A DNA stretch of 33,919 nt, from the NCBI GenBank assembly GCA_900317325.1, contig ONGE01000032.1:1-33919 (forward strand). Direction: 5' to 3'. Numbering within the stretch: the first letter of the stretch is position 1; every line of letters begins with the position of its first letter. Shown one piece after another: positions 16,055 through 24,300 of the stretch. The stretch is from an uncultured Prevotellaceae bacterium (GTDB lineage Bacteria; Bacteroidota; Bacteroidia; Bacteroidales; Muribaculaceae). A program made the position numbers and the translations under genes. The notes beneath the pieces are model-generated. The model saw nothing but the letters and a program-made list of their open reading frames with translations. It was not told where the DNA came from and searched no databases.

Positions 16055-16086
16055 TTTGTCATGTAACCCACTTTTTGATATCTTTG
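16055..16086 (+). promoter_or_regulatory. Promoter of the zinc-ribbon/FtsK-gamma gene
   Basis: TTTG (16055-16058), a 20-bp spacer and TATCTTTG (16079-16086) match both Bacteroidota promoter elements. The ATG at 16106 is 19 bp downstream, giving a leader of roughly 15 nt. Confidence 0.75.
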
Positions 16087-16105
16087 CAATAAAACCAGCA
16101 ACAAT

Positions 16106-16768
16106 ATGATATATACCTGTCCAAAATGCGGCAAGAAGATGGACTTGACCACCGAGGTGCTCATCAACAGCGACTACAAGGTGATTTGTCCGCAATGCCT
16201 GTGCACATTGCAGATTGTGGGCGATTATGCCTACATCCCGCACGAGTCGCTCGAACTCGACACCTCAGTCGAGCCGTCACGCACCATCAACTGTCCTAAA
16301 TGCGGGCACGAGGCGAGCACGGGCGCACACTTCTGCCCCAACTGCGGTGCCAGCTTCGACACCCCCACCCCGCCGACGGCGATTGACATCGCGCCCGAAG
16401 AGGTGACCGTTTTTCCGCCGCCCATTCCCGACGCCGACCCGCTCTACAACGAGGCCGTTCAATTCCTGAGAGGATGCACTTCCGTCACTCCCATGATGCT
16501 GCGCGACCGTTTCCACCTGAGCGACGAACGCGCTGCCGAGCTCATCCGCCAACTCGAGGCGGGCGGCATCATCGGCCCGTACAACAACGGCGGCCCCAGG
16601 CAGATTCTCATCCCCCATCGGGGCTTCTATGACTACATCCCGCGACCGGACACCATGCAGGGCGGGGAACCGACTCAACACAGACCCCAGCCACGCCGCT
16701 TCGGCTGCTTCACATGGCTGCTCATCGGCATGTTCTTCCTCTTCCTGATGAAAGCCTGCGGCATGTGA
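16106..16768 (+). CDS. Zinc-ribbon protein with FtsK-gamma-like winged helix and C-terminal membrane anchor
   Basis: The 220-residue protein has two zinc-ribbon regions: Cys5/Cys8 with Cys28/Cys31, and Cys63/Cys66 with Cys77/Cys80. After a Pro-rich linker, residues about 109-175 closely resemble the FtsK gamma domain (NEAVQFLRG...VTPMMLRDRFHLSDERAAELIRQLEAGGIIGP). In FtsK that winged helix reads the polar KOPS/FRS sequences on the chromosome. The last 24 residues are basic and then hydrophobic (RRFGCFTWLLIGMFFLFLM), as in a tail anchor. There is no ATPase motor. Whether the winged helix binds DNA or protein is unknown. The convergent neighbour at 16853 has a similar juxtamembrane motif. Confidence 0.82.
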   Translation: MIYTCPKCGKKMDLTTEVLINSDYKVICPQCLCTLQIVGDYAYIPHESLELDTSVEPSRTINCPKCGHEASTGAHFCPNCGASFDTPTPPTAIDIAPEEVTVFPPPIPDADPLYNEAVQFLRGCTSVTPMMLRDRFHLSDERAAELIRQLEAGGIIGPYNNGGPRQILIPHRGFYDYIPRPDTMQGGEPTQHRPQPRRFGCFTWLLIGMFFLFLMKACGM

Positions 16769-16795
16769 CAAAACAGTAGACTACACCCACAACAA

Positions 16796-16829
16796 TGAAG
16801 GGTCCTGAGCGATTGCTCAAGACCCTTCA
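16796..16829. terminator. Bidirectional terminator hairpin between convergent genes
   Basis: TGAAGGGTC-C-TGAGC pairs with GCTCA-A-GACCCTTCA around a GATT loop. It lies between the convergent genes ending at 16768 and 16853. T-runs on either side are weak, so efficiency is uncertain. Confidence 0.7.
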
Positions 16830-16852
16830 CTGTTTCTGCTGACGGCCTGTCT

Positions 16853-17800
16853 TTACTTGCCCAGGTTGTCGATTTGCTGCTTGGCCCACTCCTTGGCCAT
16901 GCGTACGGCTTCATTGGCCATCTGGTTGACCATCGAGTCCATGCCCTCGGGAATCTCGATGCCCATGACACTGTCGGGGAGCATCCTGGGATCAGGCACC
17001 ATTTCCTCGTCTTGATTCTGGTCCTGAGGATCCTCGCCCTCTTGCTGCTGCGGTGCAGGCGGCGGAGTGATGCGGTGGTTGGCCTCGTAGTCGTCCATTG
17101 CGCGGGTCCATGCCTTCTCGATATCTTCCTTGCCGAAGGTGAACACATGACCGAACACGCCTAACGACACCATCTTCTCCTCGTTGTCGCCGATGGCCAT
17201 GCGGCCCACCGAGCACACGAGATAATTCTTCACGTCAAGGTACTTGGAGATGACCTTGTCGGTACCGAAGCCCGTGAGTTCCTTCAGCGCCTTGTTGATC
17301 AAGTCGCCGAACACGCCTCCAACGCCGGTAATGCTGCTCAGGTTCTCGTCAACCTTGTCGTCAACCCATGCCTTGGTGACCTCTTGGATAGCGGTCTCGT
17401 GGGCCTGACGATCGGGACAGGTGAGCACCATCGTGCCGAACAGGATAGCCAGTATCAGGGCTGCGATGAGCCACGGCGTGCAGCCGCTTTTCTTCTTGGG
17501 CGGCTCAGGGTCTCCACCACCGTAGCGGGGCGCCTGCGGCGGCATATAAGTGGGTGGCACCGAGGGCTCATAGGGCTGGCCTGTCGTCGCCATGTTCTCG
17601 GCGGCGCGGGCGGCCTGTTGGGCGGCCTCAAACTCGGCGCGTTGCAGCACGGCCGTTAACTCGGGCACATCACCCGCCTGCTGCCATTCGGCCATGCCAG
17701 GGGCCCACACCACGCTCTCGGGCGAGATCCCTTGCTGAGTCAGTTCCTCAACAGTGAACGGACCTTCCTGGATTCCGTTTTTGATCAGATGAAATTCCAT
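16853..17800 (-). CDS. GYF_2-domain single-TM protein with DUF4359-like extracytoplasmic region
   Basis: Starting at the ATG at 17800 gives 315 residues beginning with a GYF_2 domain (MEFHLIKNGIQEGPFTVEEL, residues 1-52), a likely proline-rich-peptide or partner binder. A Pro-rich linker (about 75-103), one membrane segment (about 108-127, preceded by KKKSGC) and a C-terminal region of about 185 residues follow. The latter (ETAIQEVTKAW..., VGRMAIGDNEEKMVSLGVFGHVF) recalls DUF4359-type small membrane proteins of Bacteroidota, though that match is from memory. The tail 245-315 is acidic and Gln/Pro rich, then helical. An in-frame TTG at 17806 is less likely as start. The function is unknown; it converges on the zinc-ribbon gene. 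Confidence 0.75.
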   Translation of the reverse strand: MEFHLIKNGIQEGPFTVEELTQQGISPESVVWAPGMAEWQQAGDVPELTAVLQRAEFEAAQQAARAAENMATTGQPYEPSVPPTYMPPQAPRYGGGDPEPPKKKSGCTPWLIAALILAILFGTMVLTCPDRQAHETAIQEVTKAWVDDKVDENLSSITGVGGVFGDLINKALKELTGFGTDKVISKYLDVKNYLVCSVGRMAIGDNEEKMVSLGVFGHVFTFGKEDIEKAWTRAMDDYEANHRITPPPAPQQQEGEDPQDQNQDEEMVPDPRMLPDSVMGIEIPEGMDSMVNQMANEAVRMAKEWAKQQIDNLGK

Positions 17801-17880
17801 AATCAATCTTTTTTAAGTGAAATATTAAGAGTCTATCTATTCTGCTTGCGTCTCATTTTGATTACAAAAACCATGCCACA

Positions 17881-19026
17881 TCAGCCGAAGGTGCGCTTGA
17901 GCCAGATGCTCATGAAGCGGTCATAGATGATGTAGCCTCGCGGCGTGCGATAAACGATGTCCTTCTCGAGCAGGCCTCGCAAGGCCGACTGCACGACGCT
18001 GGCCGAGGCCATGTTGTGCTCGCGGATGAACTTGACGCCTGTGGGCTCGGCGACAAGGCCCTCGCTGGCGATCGCCTTGAGCAGGTTGAACTGGTTGGAC
18101 GACAGGAACTGCGCCAGGCTCTCGTATTGCGGCGAACGGGAATCCACCAGATACACGATCGCGCGGTTCACGTCGTCGATGCTGTTCACGTGACGACAGG
18201 TTTCGTAGAGTCTGTTCAACACGTTCTGAATATACCAGGTGTGACCTTCAAAACGGTCATACAGCCCGTTGAACGTTTCCTGGTCGAAACTGCCGTTTTT
18301 CTTCTCGAAGAAGCGATTGGCAAAATCGTAATACACCTCCTTGTCCAGCGGCTTGAGGTCCATCATTTCGGTGCTCTGGAAGAACGGACGCTGCGGCGAC
18401 CCGAACATCTCGGCCATCAACCGATACTTGCTGCCGGCAAAAATGAAATGCACACCGCCAGCAAACTGGATATGCGAGCGCAACAAGGCCTCGGTGCCCG
18501 TCTCGGGATAATTGGCGATCTGCTGGAATTCGTCGATGGCGATGTAGATATCGTGACGGCTGTTATTCAACAGTTCAAAAATCTGCTGAATGGTCAACTG
18601 CGACCGCGACGGCTCAACGGTGATCGACATCTTGGGAGTTCCCGTATAGGGGTCATGGCTGAACACGGGACGCAGGCTCCCCAGCAAGGCCGCTGCCTTC
18701 TGGAAGAATGTCTTTTCCCGCTGGGCAAACCCGTTCAGCACCACGGCACCGAACATTTCAGTGAAATCACGCAGATTCTTGGTCGAAAAAATATCTATAT
18801 ATAAGCAAATAGCGTTCTTGTTTTCCTTCTCAATGTGATAGAAAACATTCTTGATGAGTCCAGTTTTGCCTATCCTGCGAGGTGAAACAAGCGTGATATT
18901 GCGACCGTTCTTAAAGTGATTGAGCATCAAGTCGGTCTCATCCTTACGGTCACAAAAATACTCAGGACTGACATATCCTTGATTTACAAACGGATTATCA
19001 AGTTTCGTCACCTTCTTCTTTGCCAT
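17881..19026 (-). CDS. AAA-superfamily ATPase with C-terminal winged helix
   Basis: The 381-residue protein belongs to the archaeal-type predicted ATPases (COG1672-like) that are abundant in Bacteroidales. It shows Walker A SPRRIGKTG (residues 48-56), Walker B IYIAIDEFQ, a sensor-like FIFAGSKYRL and a C-terminal winged-helix region (NQFNLLKAIASEG...ASASVVQSALRGLLEKDIVY). Such proteins have no agreed role; DNA- or protein-associated switching has been proposed. The ATG at 19026 is preferred to a TTG two codons upstream. Upstream lies a perfect 23-nt palindrome (19044-19066) overlapping a weak promoter, suggesting regulated, perhaps self-regulated, expression. Confidence 0.82.
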   Translation of the reverse strand: MAKKKVTKLDNPFVNQGYVSPEYFCDRKDETDLMLNHFKNGRNITLVSPRRIGKTGLIKNVFYHIEKENKNAICLYIDIFSTKNLRDFTEMFGAVVLNGFAQREKTFFQKAAALLGSLRPVFSHDPYTGTPKMSITVEPSRSQLTIQQIFELLNNSRHDIYIAIDEFQQIANYPETGTEALLRSHIQFAGGVHFIFAGSKYRLMAEMFGSPQRPFFQSTEMMDLKPLDKEVYYDFANRFFEKKNGSFDQETFNGLYDRFEGHTWYIQNVLNRLYETCRHVNSIDDVNRAIVYLVDSRSPQYESLAQFLSSNQFNLLKAIASEGLVAEPTGVKFIREHNMASASVVQSALRGLLEKDIVYRTPRGYIIYDRFMSIWLKRTFG

Positions 19027-19043
19027 AATCAATTATCTGAATC

Positions 19044-19097
19044 GCATTATTAAATTTTAATAATGCAAATTTCGTAATAAGATTTTAACTACGCAAA
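19044..19097 (-). promoter_or_regulatory. Palindromic operator-like site with near-consensus promoter
   Basis: Arms GCATTATTAAA and TTTAATAATGC flank a single central base at 19044-19066. On the minus strand, TTTG (19097-19094), a 21-bp spacer and GAAATTTG (19072-19065, one mismatch to TAnnTTTG) sit just upstream, so the palindrome would overlap the transcription start of the ATPase gene. A shorter 7-bp inverted repeat, ACGCAAA/TTTGCGT, lies at 19091-19118. Confidence 0.45.
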
Positions 19098-19131
19098 TAT
19101 TTTGAAGCATTTTTGCGTAAACCCCGGGATG

Positions 19132-19857
19132 TCACTTGGCGTTGATGAAGTCCAGGAAGGCCTGCTTATAGCTGTCACCAATGGGGATATACACGTCGCC
19201 GAAGACAATGCGGTTGCGCTCAATCTCGCGGATTTTGCTCTTCTGCACGATGAACGAGCGGTGTACCCTGATGAAGCGCGAGGCGGGAAGCATCTGCTCG
19301 ATGGCCTTCATGTTCATCAACGATAAGATGGGATGAGGCGACTGCTCGGTGTAAATTTTCACATAGTCTTTCAGGCCCTCGATATAGCGGATGTCGTCAA
19401 GGTTGATCTGCAACAGCTTGTATTCGCTCTTGACAAAGATGCTGCGAGGCTCCTCCCCGGTAGGCGCAGCCGTGCCCGATTGCTCGCTCTGGTGTACGAG
19501 CTGGAACCACTGCATGGCCTTGGTGCTGGCCTCGAGGAAGTCGGCATAGCTGATGGGCTTCAACAGGTAGTCGAGCGCATTGACGCGGAAACCATCAACG
19601 GCATATTGGTTGAAGGCGGTGGTAAACACGATGCGGGTAGTCTCGGGAACCATTCGGCTCAACTCCAGTCCGTTGAGTTCGGGCATCTGGATGTCGAGGA
19701 AGAGCAGGTCAACAGGATTTTGCCCGATGCCGTGCAGGGCATCGGTGGCATTGGTGTACTTGCCGCACAATTCCAGGAAAGGGATCTTTTCTACATAGCT
19801 CGCCAGCAGTTCCACTGCCAGCGGCTCGTCGTCAACGATGGCACACTTGATAATCAT
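19132..19857 (-). CDS. LytTR-family response regulator
   Basis: This is a 241-residue DNA-binding response regulator. The receiver domain (about 1-120) has Asp9-Asp10, phospho-acceptor Asp55 (LLFLDIQMPELNG), Thr79-Thr80 and Lys100 (LDYLLKP). The C-terminal LytTR domain (about 140-241) has the typical IRYIEGLKDYVKIYT and FIRVHRSFIVQKSKI strands. The ATG overlaps the stop of the kinase gene by 4 bp (ATGA), so the pair is translationally coupled. The target is probably the efflux cluster immediately upstream on the same strand, inferred from position only. Confidence 0.93.
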   Translation of the reverse strand: MIIKCAIVDDEPLAVELLASYVEKIPFLELCGKYTNATDALHGIGQNPVDLLFLDIQMPELNGLELSRMVPETTRIVFTTAFNQYAVDGFRVNALDYLLKPISYADFLEASTKAMQWFQLVHQSEQSGTAAPTGEEPRSIFVKSEYKLLQINLDDIRYIEGLKDYVKIYTEQSPHPILSLMNMKAIEQMLPASRFIRVHRSFIVQKSKIREIERNRIVFGDVYIPIGDSYKQAFLDFINAK

Positions 19858-20930
19858 GACTGTTCTTCTTTCTTGATAGTGATTTTAGAGTAATATTCCT
19901 TGCCGTCTTCTCTCGTCCCTTTTTCCCAGGTGTAGCGGTCGGGGTACATCAGTTCCAGGCGTCGGCTCACCTGCTCCAGTCCGATGCCCGAGCCGCTCTT
20001 GTCATTCTCGCGCTTGGGATAGCAGGTGTTGTGAATCTCGCAGGTGATGTCGCCGTTGACCTGATTAAGGTCGATTCGGATATTACCGGCACCTTGCGGC
20101 GAAATGCCATGCTTGAAAGCGTTCTCGAGCAGCGAGATGAAGATGAGTGGAGCAACGGGCGTGGAGTCGTTGGGTTGTATATTGATGTTGGTGTCAATCT
20201 TCACGCTGTCGGTTACGCGGATTTTCATCAACTCGATATAGTTGCGCATGAAGTCGGCCTCCTTGTAGAGGGGCACAAAGTCCTGCTGGTTCTCGTAGAG
20301 CACGTGCCGCAACAGCTTGCTCAGCTCTCCCACTGCAGTCTGTGCCTTTTCCTGGTCAAAGGCGATGAGGGCATAGATGTTGTTCAGCGTGTTCAGCAGG
20401 AAATGCGGATTCATCTGGTTGCGCAGGTTGCTCAGCTCGGCCTCGGCTCGGGCAGTCTCAGCCTCCTGGCGTGCTTCCTCGACGTGTTGCCAATGCTGAA
20501 TCACGCGCACGGCGACAGCAAGGGAGATAATCAGCATGAGTATCATTACCGACCAGAAGTAGCGGGGGAACCTGACGTACGGCCTTCCGGGTCGATCGTT
20601 GTGAATCTCGGGCAGGAAATGCATTCCGCTCCAGTGCCACAAATCCATCACGAAGATGCCACCCACTATCACAATCAGGTTAATCAACAGGAACATTTTC
20701 CAGTTATTCTTGAGCAGGTAACGTGGCACGACCCACAGGTAGTTCAGATAGAAAACCAGAATGTAGGCCAGCGGGTTCCCGATCCACCTGACATAACGAT
20801 TCCACACAACCTGCCAGTCTTCGCTGGCACTATGGAAGAAGAAGGGCACAATAATCAGTACTGCCCAGCAAAGCAAGTGCAATACAAGATAGCGGTACTT
20901 GGATTTGTTTTTTTCAATCTCGGTTGCCAT
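19854..20930 (-). CDS. LytS/YehU-type sensor histidine kinase
   Basis: The 358-residue kinase has four membrane segments (about 14-34, 52-68, 78-98 and 125-143), a short coiled linker rich in Glu/Ala/Arg, then the His_kinase domain with His176 (NQMNPHFLLNTLNN). The ATP-binding N box is SLLENAFKHGI and the G box is GSGIGLEQVSRRL. There is no large periplasmic sensor, so it probably senses within or near the membrane. The start at 20930 is used because the longer open frame to 20978 begins upstream of the promoter at 20963-20994. It is the first gene of a two-gene unit with the LytTR regulator. Confidence 0.9.
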   Translation of the reverse strand: MATEIEKNKSKYRYLVLHLLCWAVLIIVPFFFHSASEDWQVVWNRYVRWIGNPLAYILVFYLNYLWVVPRYLLKNNWKMFLLINLIVIVGGIFVMDLWHWSGMHFLPEIHNDRPGRPYVRFPRYFWSVMILMLIISLAVAVRVIQHWQHVEEARQEAETARAEAELSNLRNQMNPHFLLNTLNNIYALIAFDQEKAQTAVGELSKLLRHVLYENQQDFVPLYKEADFMRNYIELMKIRVTDSVKIDTNINIQPNDSTPVAPLIFISLLENAFKHGISPQGAGNIRIDLNQVNGDITCEIHNTCYPKRENDKSGSGIGLEQVSRRLELMYPDRYTWEKGTREDGKEYYSKITIKKEEQS

Positions 20931-20962
20931 TTTCCAAAACAATATCGTTTTATTAGATATTG

Positions 20963-20994
20963 CAAAGATAATCAACAATTTCGGCTATGACAAA
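20963..20994 (-). promoter_or_regulatory. Promoter of the kinase/regulator pair
   Basis: On the minus strand TTTG (20994-20991), an exact 20-bp spacer and TATCTTTG (20970-20963) match the consensus. Transcription from near 20957 gives a leader of about 27 nt before the ATG at 20930. The pair can therefore be expressed independently of the efflux genes. Confidence 0.75.
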
Positions 20995-21030
20995 AGAATA
21001 TAGATAAAAACGCAAATCCAATAGACAAAC

Positions 21031-22272
21031 TCACTCGTAGCGCAATGCCTCAATAGGGTCAAGGTTGGCGGCTTTCTTGGCAGGATACCAGCCGAAGAAC
21101 ACGCCCGTAATGGTGCAGATGCCGAACGAGAGCAGCACGGTCCACGGCTCCACAGCGATGAGTATATGATAGTCGGTGAAGTGCATCATGACAAAGCGGG
21201 CAAGATAGGAGATTCCGGCACCAATGAGCACCCCGATGAGACCTCCAGTGACGCTGATGAGGATGGCCTCGATAAGGAATTGGCTCATGATATCGACCGT
21301 GCGGGCGCCAACGCTCATACGCAGACCGATTTCACGGGTGCGCTCGGTCACGCTCACATACATGATGTTCATGATGCCGATACCGCCCACCAGCAGTGAG
21401 ATGCCCGCGATGCACGAGAGCAGCAGGGTGAGAATGTTCATCACCGAATCAACCATCGAGGTGGCTTCCTCCAGTGAATTGACTCTGAAATCCTGCATAT
21501 CGGTGTCTTTGAGTTTATGGTTCTCACGCAGGATTTCCGTCACATCCTGTTTGGCCAACTGGGACATTTCCTTACTTGTGGCGGCGACATAAATCATATC
21601 GAAATAATTCTGCGATGTCATGCGCTTCATCACTGTCGTGTAAGGCATGAGCACGATATCATCCTGGTCCTGTCCAAAGGCTGTACGCCCCTTGCTCTTG
21701 AGCACGCCCACCACCCTGACGGGCATCGTGTTGATGCGGATGACTGTCCCGATGGGGTCGGCACCATTGGTGAAGAGTTTGTCCACGACCGTCTTACCGA
21801 TGATGCACACCTTGGCCGAACCCTTGACTTCGGCATCGGTGAACATATCACCTTCAGAAATCGAGAGTCCATTGATATCAAAGAATTCATTATTCACGCC
21901 CTGTACCGAACAGCTGTGGTTATTCTTGCCGTTAATGAATTGACCGGAGGAGTAAACCATGGGGCACACGGCTTTCAAATATTTGCTCTTTTCCAAAATG
22001 CTTTGATAGTCGGCCTGTGTGATGGTTTGGCTATACTCAGGCAGCCAATTACCGCCAGTTTCCTCATACTCTGGTCCAGGTATAATCATTAATGCCCCCG
22101 GATCCACGTCTTCGATCTCTTGCATGATGGTCGCCTTGGAACCTGTGCCCAGGGCGAGCATGATGATGACCGACGACACACCGATGATGATGCCCAGCAT
22201 GGTGAGGAAACTGCGCATCTTGTTGGCACCGATGGCCTTCAAGGCAATTTTGAATAGATTGGTGATATTCAT
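21031..22272 (-). CDS. MacB-type ABC transporter permease
   Basis: The 413-residue permease has the MacB/FtsX layout: one N-terminal membrane helix (about 18-42, RSFLTMLGIIIGVSSVIIML), a large periplasmic core domain (about 45-280), and three C-terminal helices (GISLLVGGIGIMNIMYVSVTE, the ILISVTGGLIGVLIGAG segment and LLSFGICTITGVFFG) ending in AANLDPIEALRYE. It lacks the fused ATPase of E. coli MacB; that is encoded 44 bp upstream. With the adaptor and TolC-like genes it should form a tripartite efflux pump for peptides, antibiotics or lipids. The substrate cannot be read from sequence. Confidence 0.92.
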   Translation of the reverse strand: MNITNLFKIALKAIGANKMRSFLTMLGIIIGVSSVIIMLALGTGSKATIMQEIEDVDPGALMIIPGPEYEETGGNWLPEYSQTITQADYQSILEKSKYLKAVCPMVYSSGQFINGKNNHSCSVQGVNNEFFDINGLSISEGDMFTDAEVKGSAKVCIIGKTVVDKLFTNGADPIGTVIRINTMPVRVVGVLKSKGRTAFGQDQDDIVLMPYTTVMKRMTSQNYFDMIYVAATSKEMSQLAKQDVTEILRENHKLKDTDMQDFRVNSLEEATSMVDSVMNILTLLLSCIAGISLLVGGIGIMNIMYVSVTERTREIGLRMSVGARTVDIMSQFLIEAILISVTGGLIGVLIGAGISYLARFVMMHFTDYHILIAVEPWTVLLSFGICTITGVFFGWYPAKKAANLDPIEALRYE

Positions 22273-22280
22273 CGTCTTTT

Positions 22281-22316
22281 AGTTTTTAGTCCTAACTCCT
22301 AACTTCTAACTCAAAA
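22281..22316 (-). repeat. Short degenerate heptamer array before the permease gene
   Basis: Read on the coding strand, five 7-bp units (AGTTTTG-like, AGTTAGA, AGTTAGG, AGGACTA-like, then ACTAAAA twice) fill the 44-bp gap from the ATPase stop codon to just before the permease ATG. The unit and period match the array before birA. Confidence 0.6.
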
Positions 22317-23063
22317 CTAGTCTTCCTCGACGGGGAGCGAAGCCAGCTTGACGTTGGCATCAAGGATGTTGGTGTTGATGCGATCCTCGCGCAGCTTGCC
22401 GTCACTCAGGGTGATGGTGCGCGTCGAGTATTGGGCAATCTCGGGATTGTGCGTCACAAAGATGATGGTGCGCCCCTCGGCATGCAGTTGCTGGAACAGC
22501 ACCAGGATTTCAAACGACGTGCGGGTGTCCAGGTTACCCGTCGCCTCGTCGGCCAGGATGACGGCAGGGTCGTTGACCAGGGCACGGGCAATGGCCACGC
22601 GCTGCATCTGGCCGCCCGACATCTGGTTGCTCTTGTGGTTCAGGCGGTCGCCCAGTCCCACACGTTGCAGGGCAGTCACTGCCCGCTCACGGCGCTCACG
22701 GGCACCTATCGAGCTGTTGTACATCAGCGGCAACTCCACGTTCTCGACTGCAGTGGTCTTGGCCAGCAGGTTGTAGCTCTGGAACACGAAGCCTATCTTG
22801 CGGTTCCTGAGCACGGCCCGCTGTGTCTTGCTCATCGTGCGCACCGGCGTCCCGTCCAGGCGGTACTCGCCGCTGGTGGGCGTGTCCAGGCATCCCAGGA
22901 TGTTGAGCAGCGTGGATTTGCCCGACCCCGAGGTGCCCATGATGGTGACAAACTCGCCCTCGTGGATGGTGAAGGACACCCCGCGCAGGGCATGCACCGT
23001 CTCCGATCCCACGATAAAGTCGCGGCGGATGCCATCAAGTTCTATGACTGGTTTCTGTGCCAT
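22317..23063 (-). CDS. MacB/LolD-type ABC transporter ATP-binding protein
   Basis: The 248-residue ATPase has Walker A GTSGSGKST (residues 43-51), Q-loop FVFQSYNLL, signature MSGGQMQRVAIARAL (Met replacing the usual Leu of LSGGQ, a common variation), Walker B AVILADEAT and the switch His in FVTHNPE. This places it in the MacB/LolD/FtsE class that powers FtsX-fold permeases. About 20 residues extend past the core. It energises the permease encoded immediately downstream. The gap to the adaptor gene upstream contains a 7-bp-arm hairpin. Confidence 0.94.
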   Translation of the reverse strand: MAQKPVIELDGIRRDFIVGSETVHALRGVSFTIHEGEFVTIMGTSGSGKSTLLNILGCLDTPTSGEYRLDGTPVRTMSKTQRAVLRNRKIGFVFQSYNLLAKTTAVENVELPLMYNSSIGARERRERAVTALQRVGLGDRLNHKSNQMSGGQMQRVAIARALVNDPAVILADEATGNLDTRTSFEILVLFQQLHAEGRTIIFVTHNPEIAQYSTRTITLSDGKLREDRINTNILDANVKLASLPVEED

Positions 23064-23093
23064 AATTCGTTTTATAAAGTCGTTAAGGTCATT

Positions 23094-23129
23094 AAGGACT
23101 TTCAGGTCTCTCAGCTCGTTAGAGTCCTT
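23094..23129 (-). repeat. Hairpin in the adaptor-ATPase spacer
   Basis: AAGGACT (23094-23100) and AGTCCTT (23123-23129) form a 7-bp stem in the 74-bp gap between the adaptor and ATPase genes. The arm sequence is the same 7-mer that is iterated before birA. It may tune the ratio of adaptor to ATPase; this is inference. Confidence 0.4.
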
Positions 23130-23137
23130 CTACCTGT

Positions 23138-24286
23138 TTACTTCTTGCCGTCTTTTTTGGCGTCTTTCTTGCCGGGTATGGCTTTCATCCCGATTTCGAA
23201 GCCCTGGATTACGGTGTCGCCTTCTTCCATGCCGCTGATAATCTCGGAGCGGATACCGTCGGTGACGCCGACTTCCACCTTGTGGGCAGTGAGGACATTA
23301 CCCTTGAGCGTCCACAACTTGTGCTCGGCTGTCGTGTCCTTGATGACATATTTGTTGCCAAACACGCTGGCCTCGGGGGTGAAGCGCAAGGCGGCTGTGG
23401 GCACACTCTTGACACCGCTGCGTTCCAGCGTGTAGATGGTGATGCTGGCGGTTAGGCCAGGCTTGAGTTTGAGGTCGGCATTGGGAGCGCTGACGACCAC
23501 TTCATAGGTCACCACATTATTGGTAGTGACGGGATTCTGACGCACCTGCTTGACCGTCCCCGAGAACACGTCTTCGGGGTAGGCATCGACGGTGAACGTC
23601 ACGCGCTGACCCTCGCGCACCTCGCCGATGTCGGCCTCGTCAACCTTGGCGATGCACTGCATGTCGGTCAGGTCCTTGGCGATCTTGACGATGGACGGGG
23701 TGCTGAACGCCGAGGCCACGGTCTGGCCTTCCTCGACCGACTTGCTGATGACAACGCCGTCGATGGGCGAATAGACGGTAGCATAGCTCAGGTCGGTTTT
23801 GGCTCTGGCCACATCCTGCTGCGCTATCCTGACGGCTTCCTGGGCCTTGCGGTAGTTCTCCAGCGCCACGTCATACTCCGACAGGCTTACCAGGTCCTTC
23901 TGCTTGAGTTCGGCATAGCGGGCATAGTTCTTCTTCTGGTAATCCAGGTCGATCTGGGCCGAACGCAGGCGGGCCTGGGCCGTGGAGAGATTGCTCTGCA
24001 GATTGGTGCGGTCCAGTTCGGCAATGATCTGTCCGCGCTTGACAACACTATTATAGTCCACATACAGCCGCGTGACGATACCCGACACCTGGGTACCCAC
24101 GTCAACAGTCTTGACGGGTTCGATGGTACCCGTGGCGGTGATGTTGGTGGCGATGTCACCTGGTCCCACTGCGGTGGTCTGGAAATTGACCTGCTCACCG
24201 CCACCCTTCTTGCTCACGATGGCGATAATTCCGGCGACCAACAACAGGCCCACCAGCGACAAAATGATTATCTTTCCCTTTTTCAT
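23138..24286 (-). CDS. MacA-like periplasmic adaptor (membrane fusion protein)
   Basis: The 382-residue adaptor has an N-terminal membrane anchor (about 5-24, IIILSLVGLLLVAGIIAIVS) and a biotinyl-lipoyl-like half-motif (GTIEPVKTVDVGTQVSGIVTRLYVDYNSVVKRG, about 53-85). An alpha-hairpin (LQSNLSTAQARLRSAQIDLDYQKKNY...), the second lipoyl half (TVYSPIDGVVISKSVEEGQTV) and beta-barrel and membrane-proximal domains follow. It ends in a Lys/Asp-rich tail. This is the HlyD/MacA class that links the ABC permease to the TolC-like channel. No lipobox is seen. The gene is second in the four-gene efflux operon. Confidence 0.93.
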   Translation of the reverse strand: MKKGKIIILSLVGLLLVAGIIAIVSKKGGGEQVNFQTTAVGPGDIATNITATGTIEPVKTVDVGTQVSGIVTRLYVDYNSVVKRGQIIAELDRTNLQSNLSTAQARLRSAQIDLDYQKKNYARYAELKQKDLVSLSEYDVALENYRKAQEAVRIAQQDVARAKTDLSYATVYSPIDGVVISKSVEEGQTVASAFSTPSIVKIAKDLTDMQCIAKVDEADIGEVREGQRVTFTVDAYPEDVFSGTVKQVRQNPVTTNNVVTYEVVVSAPNADLKLKPGLTASITIYTLERSGVKSVPTAALRFTPEASVFGNKYVIKDTTAEHKLWTLKGNVLTAHKVEVGVTDGIRSEIISGMEEGDTVIQGFEIGMKAIPGKKDAKKDGKK

Positions 24287-24300
24287 ATTATTGTATTTTT

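Noticed and set aside
20931-20978. Longer N-terminus of the histidine kinase starting at 20978
   Set aside because: This start lies upstream of the consensus promoter's -7 box (20963-20970) and adds residues not typical of the family; the ATG at 20930 fits better.
20031-20990. Plus-strand open frame of 319 codons
   Set aside because: Antisense to the histidine kinase with all catalytic boxes; it also runs through that gene's promoter.
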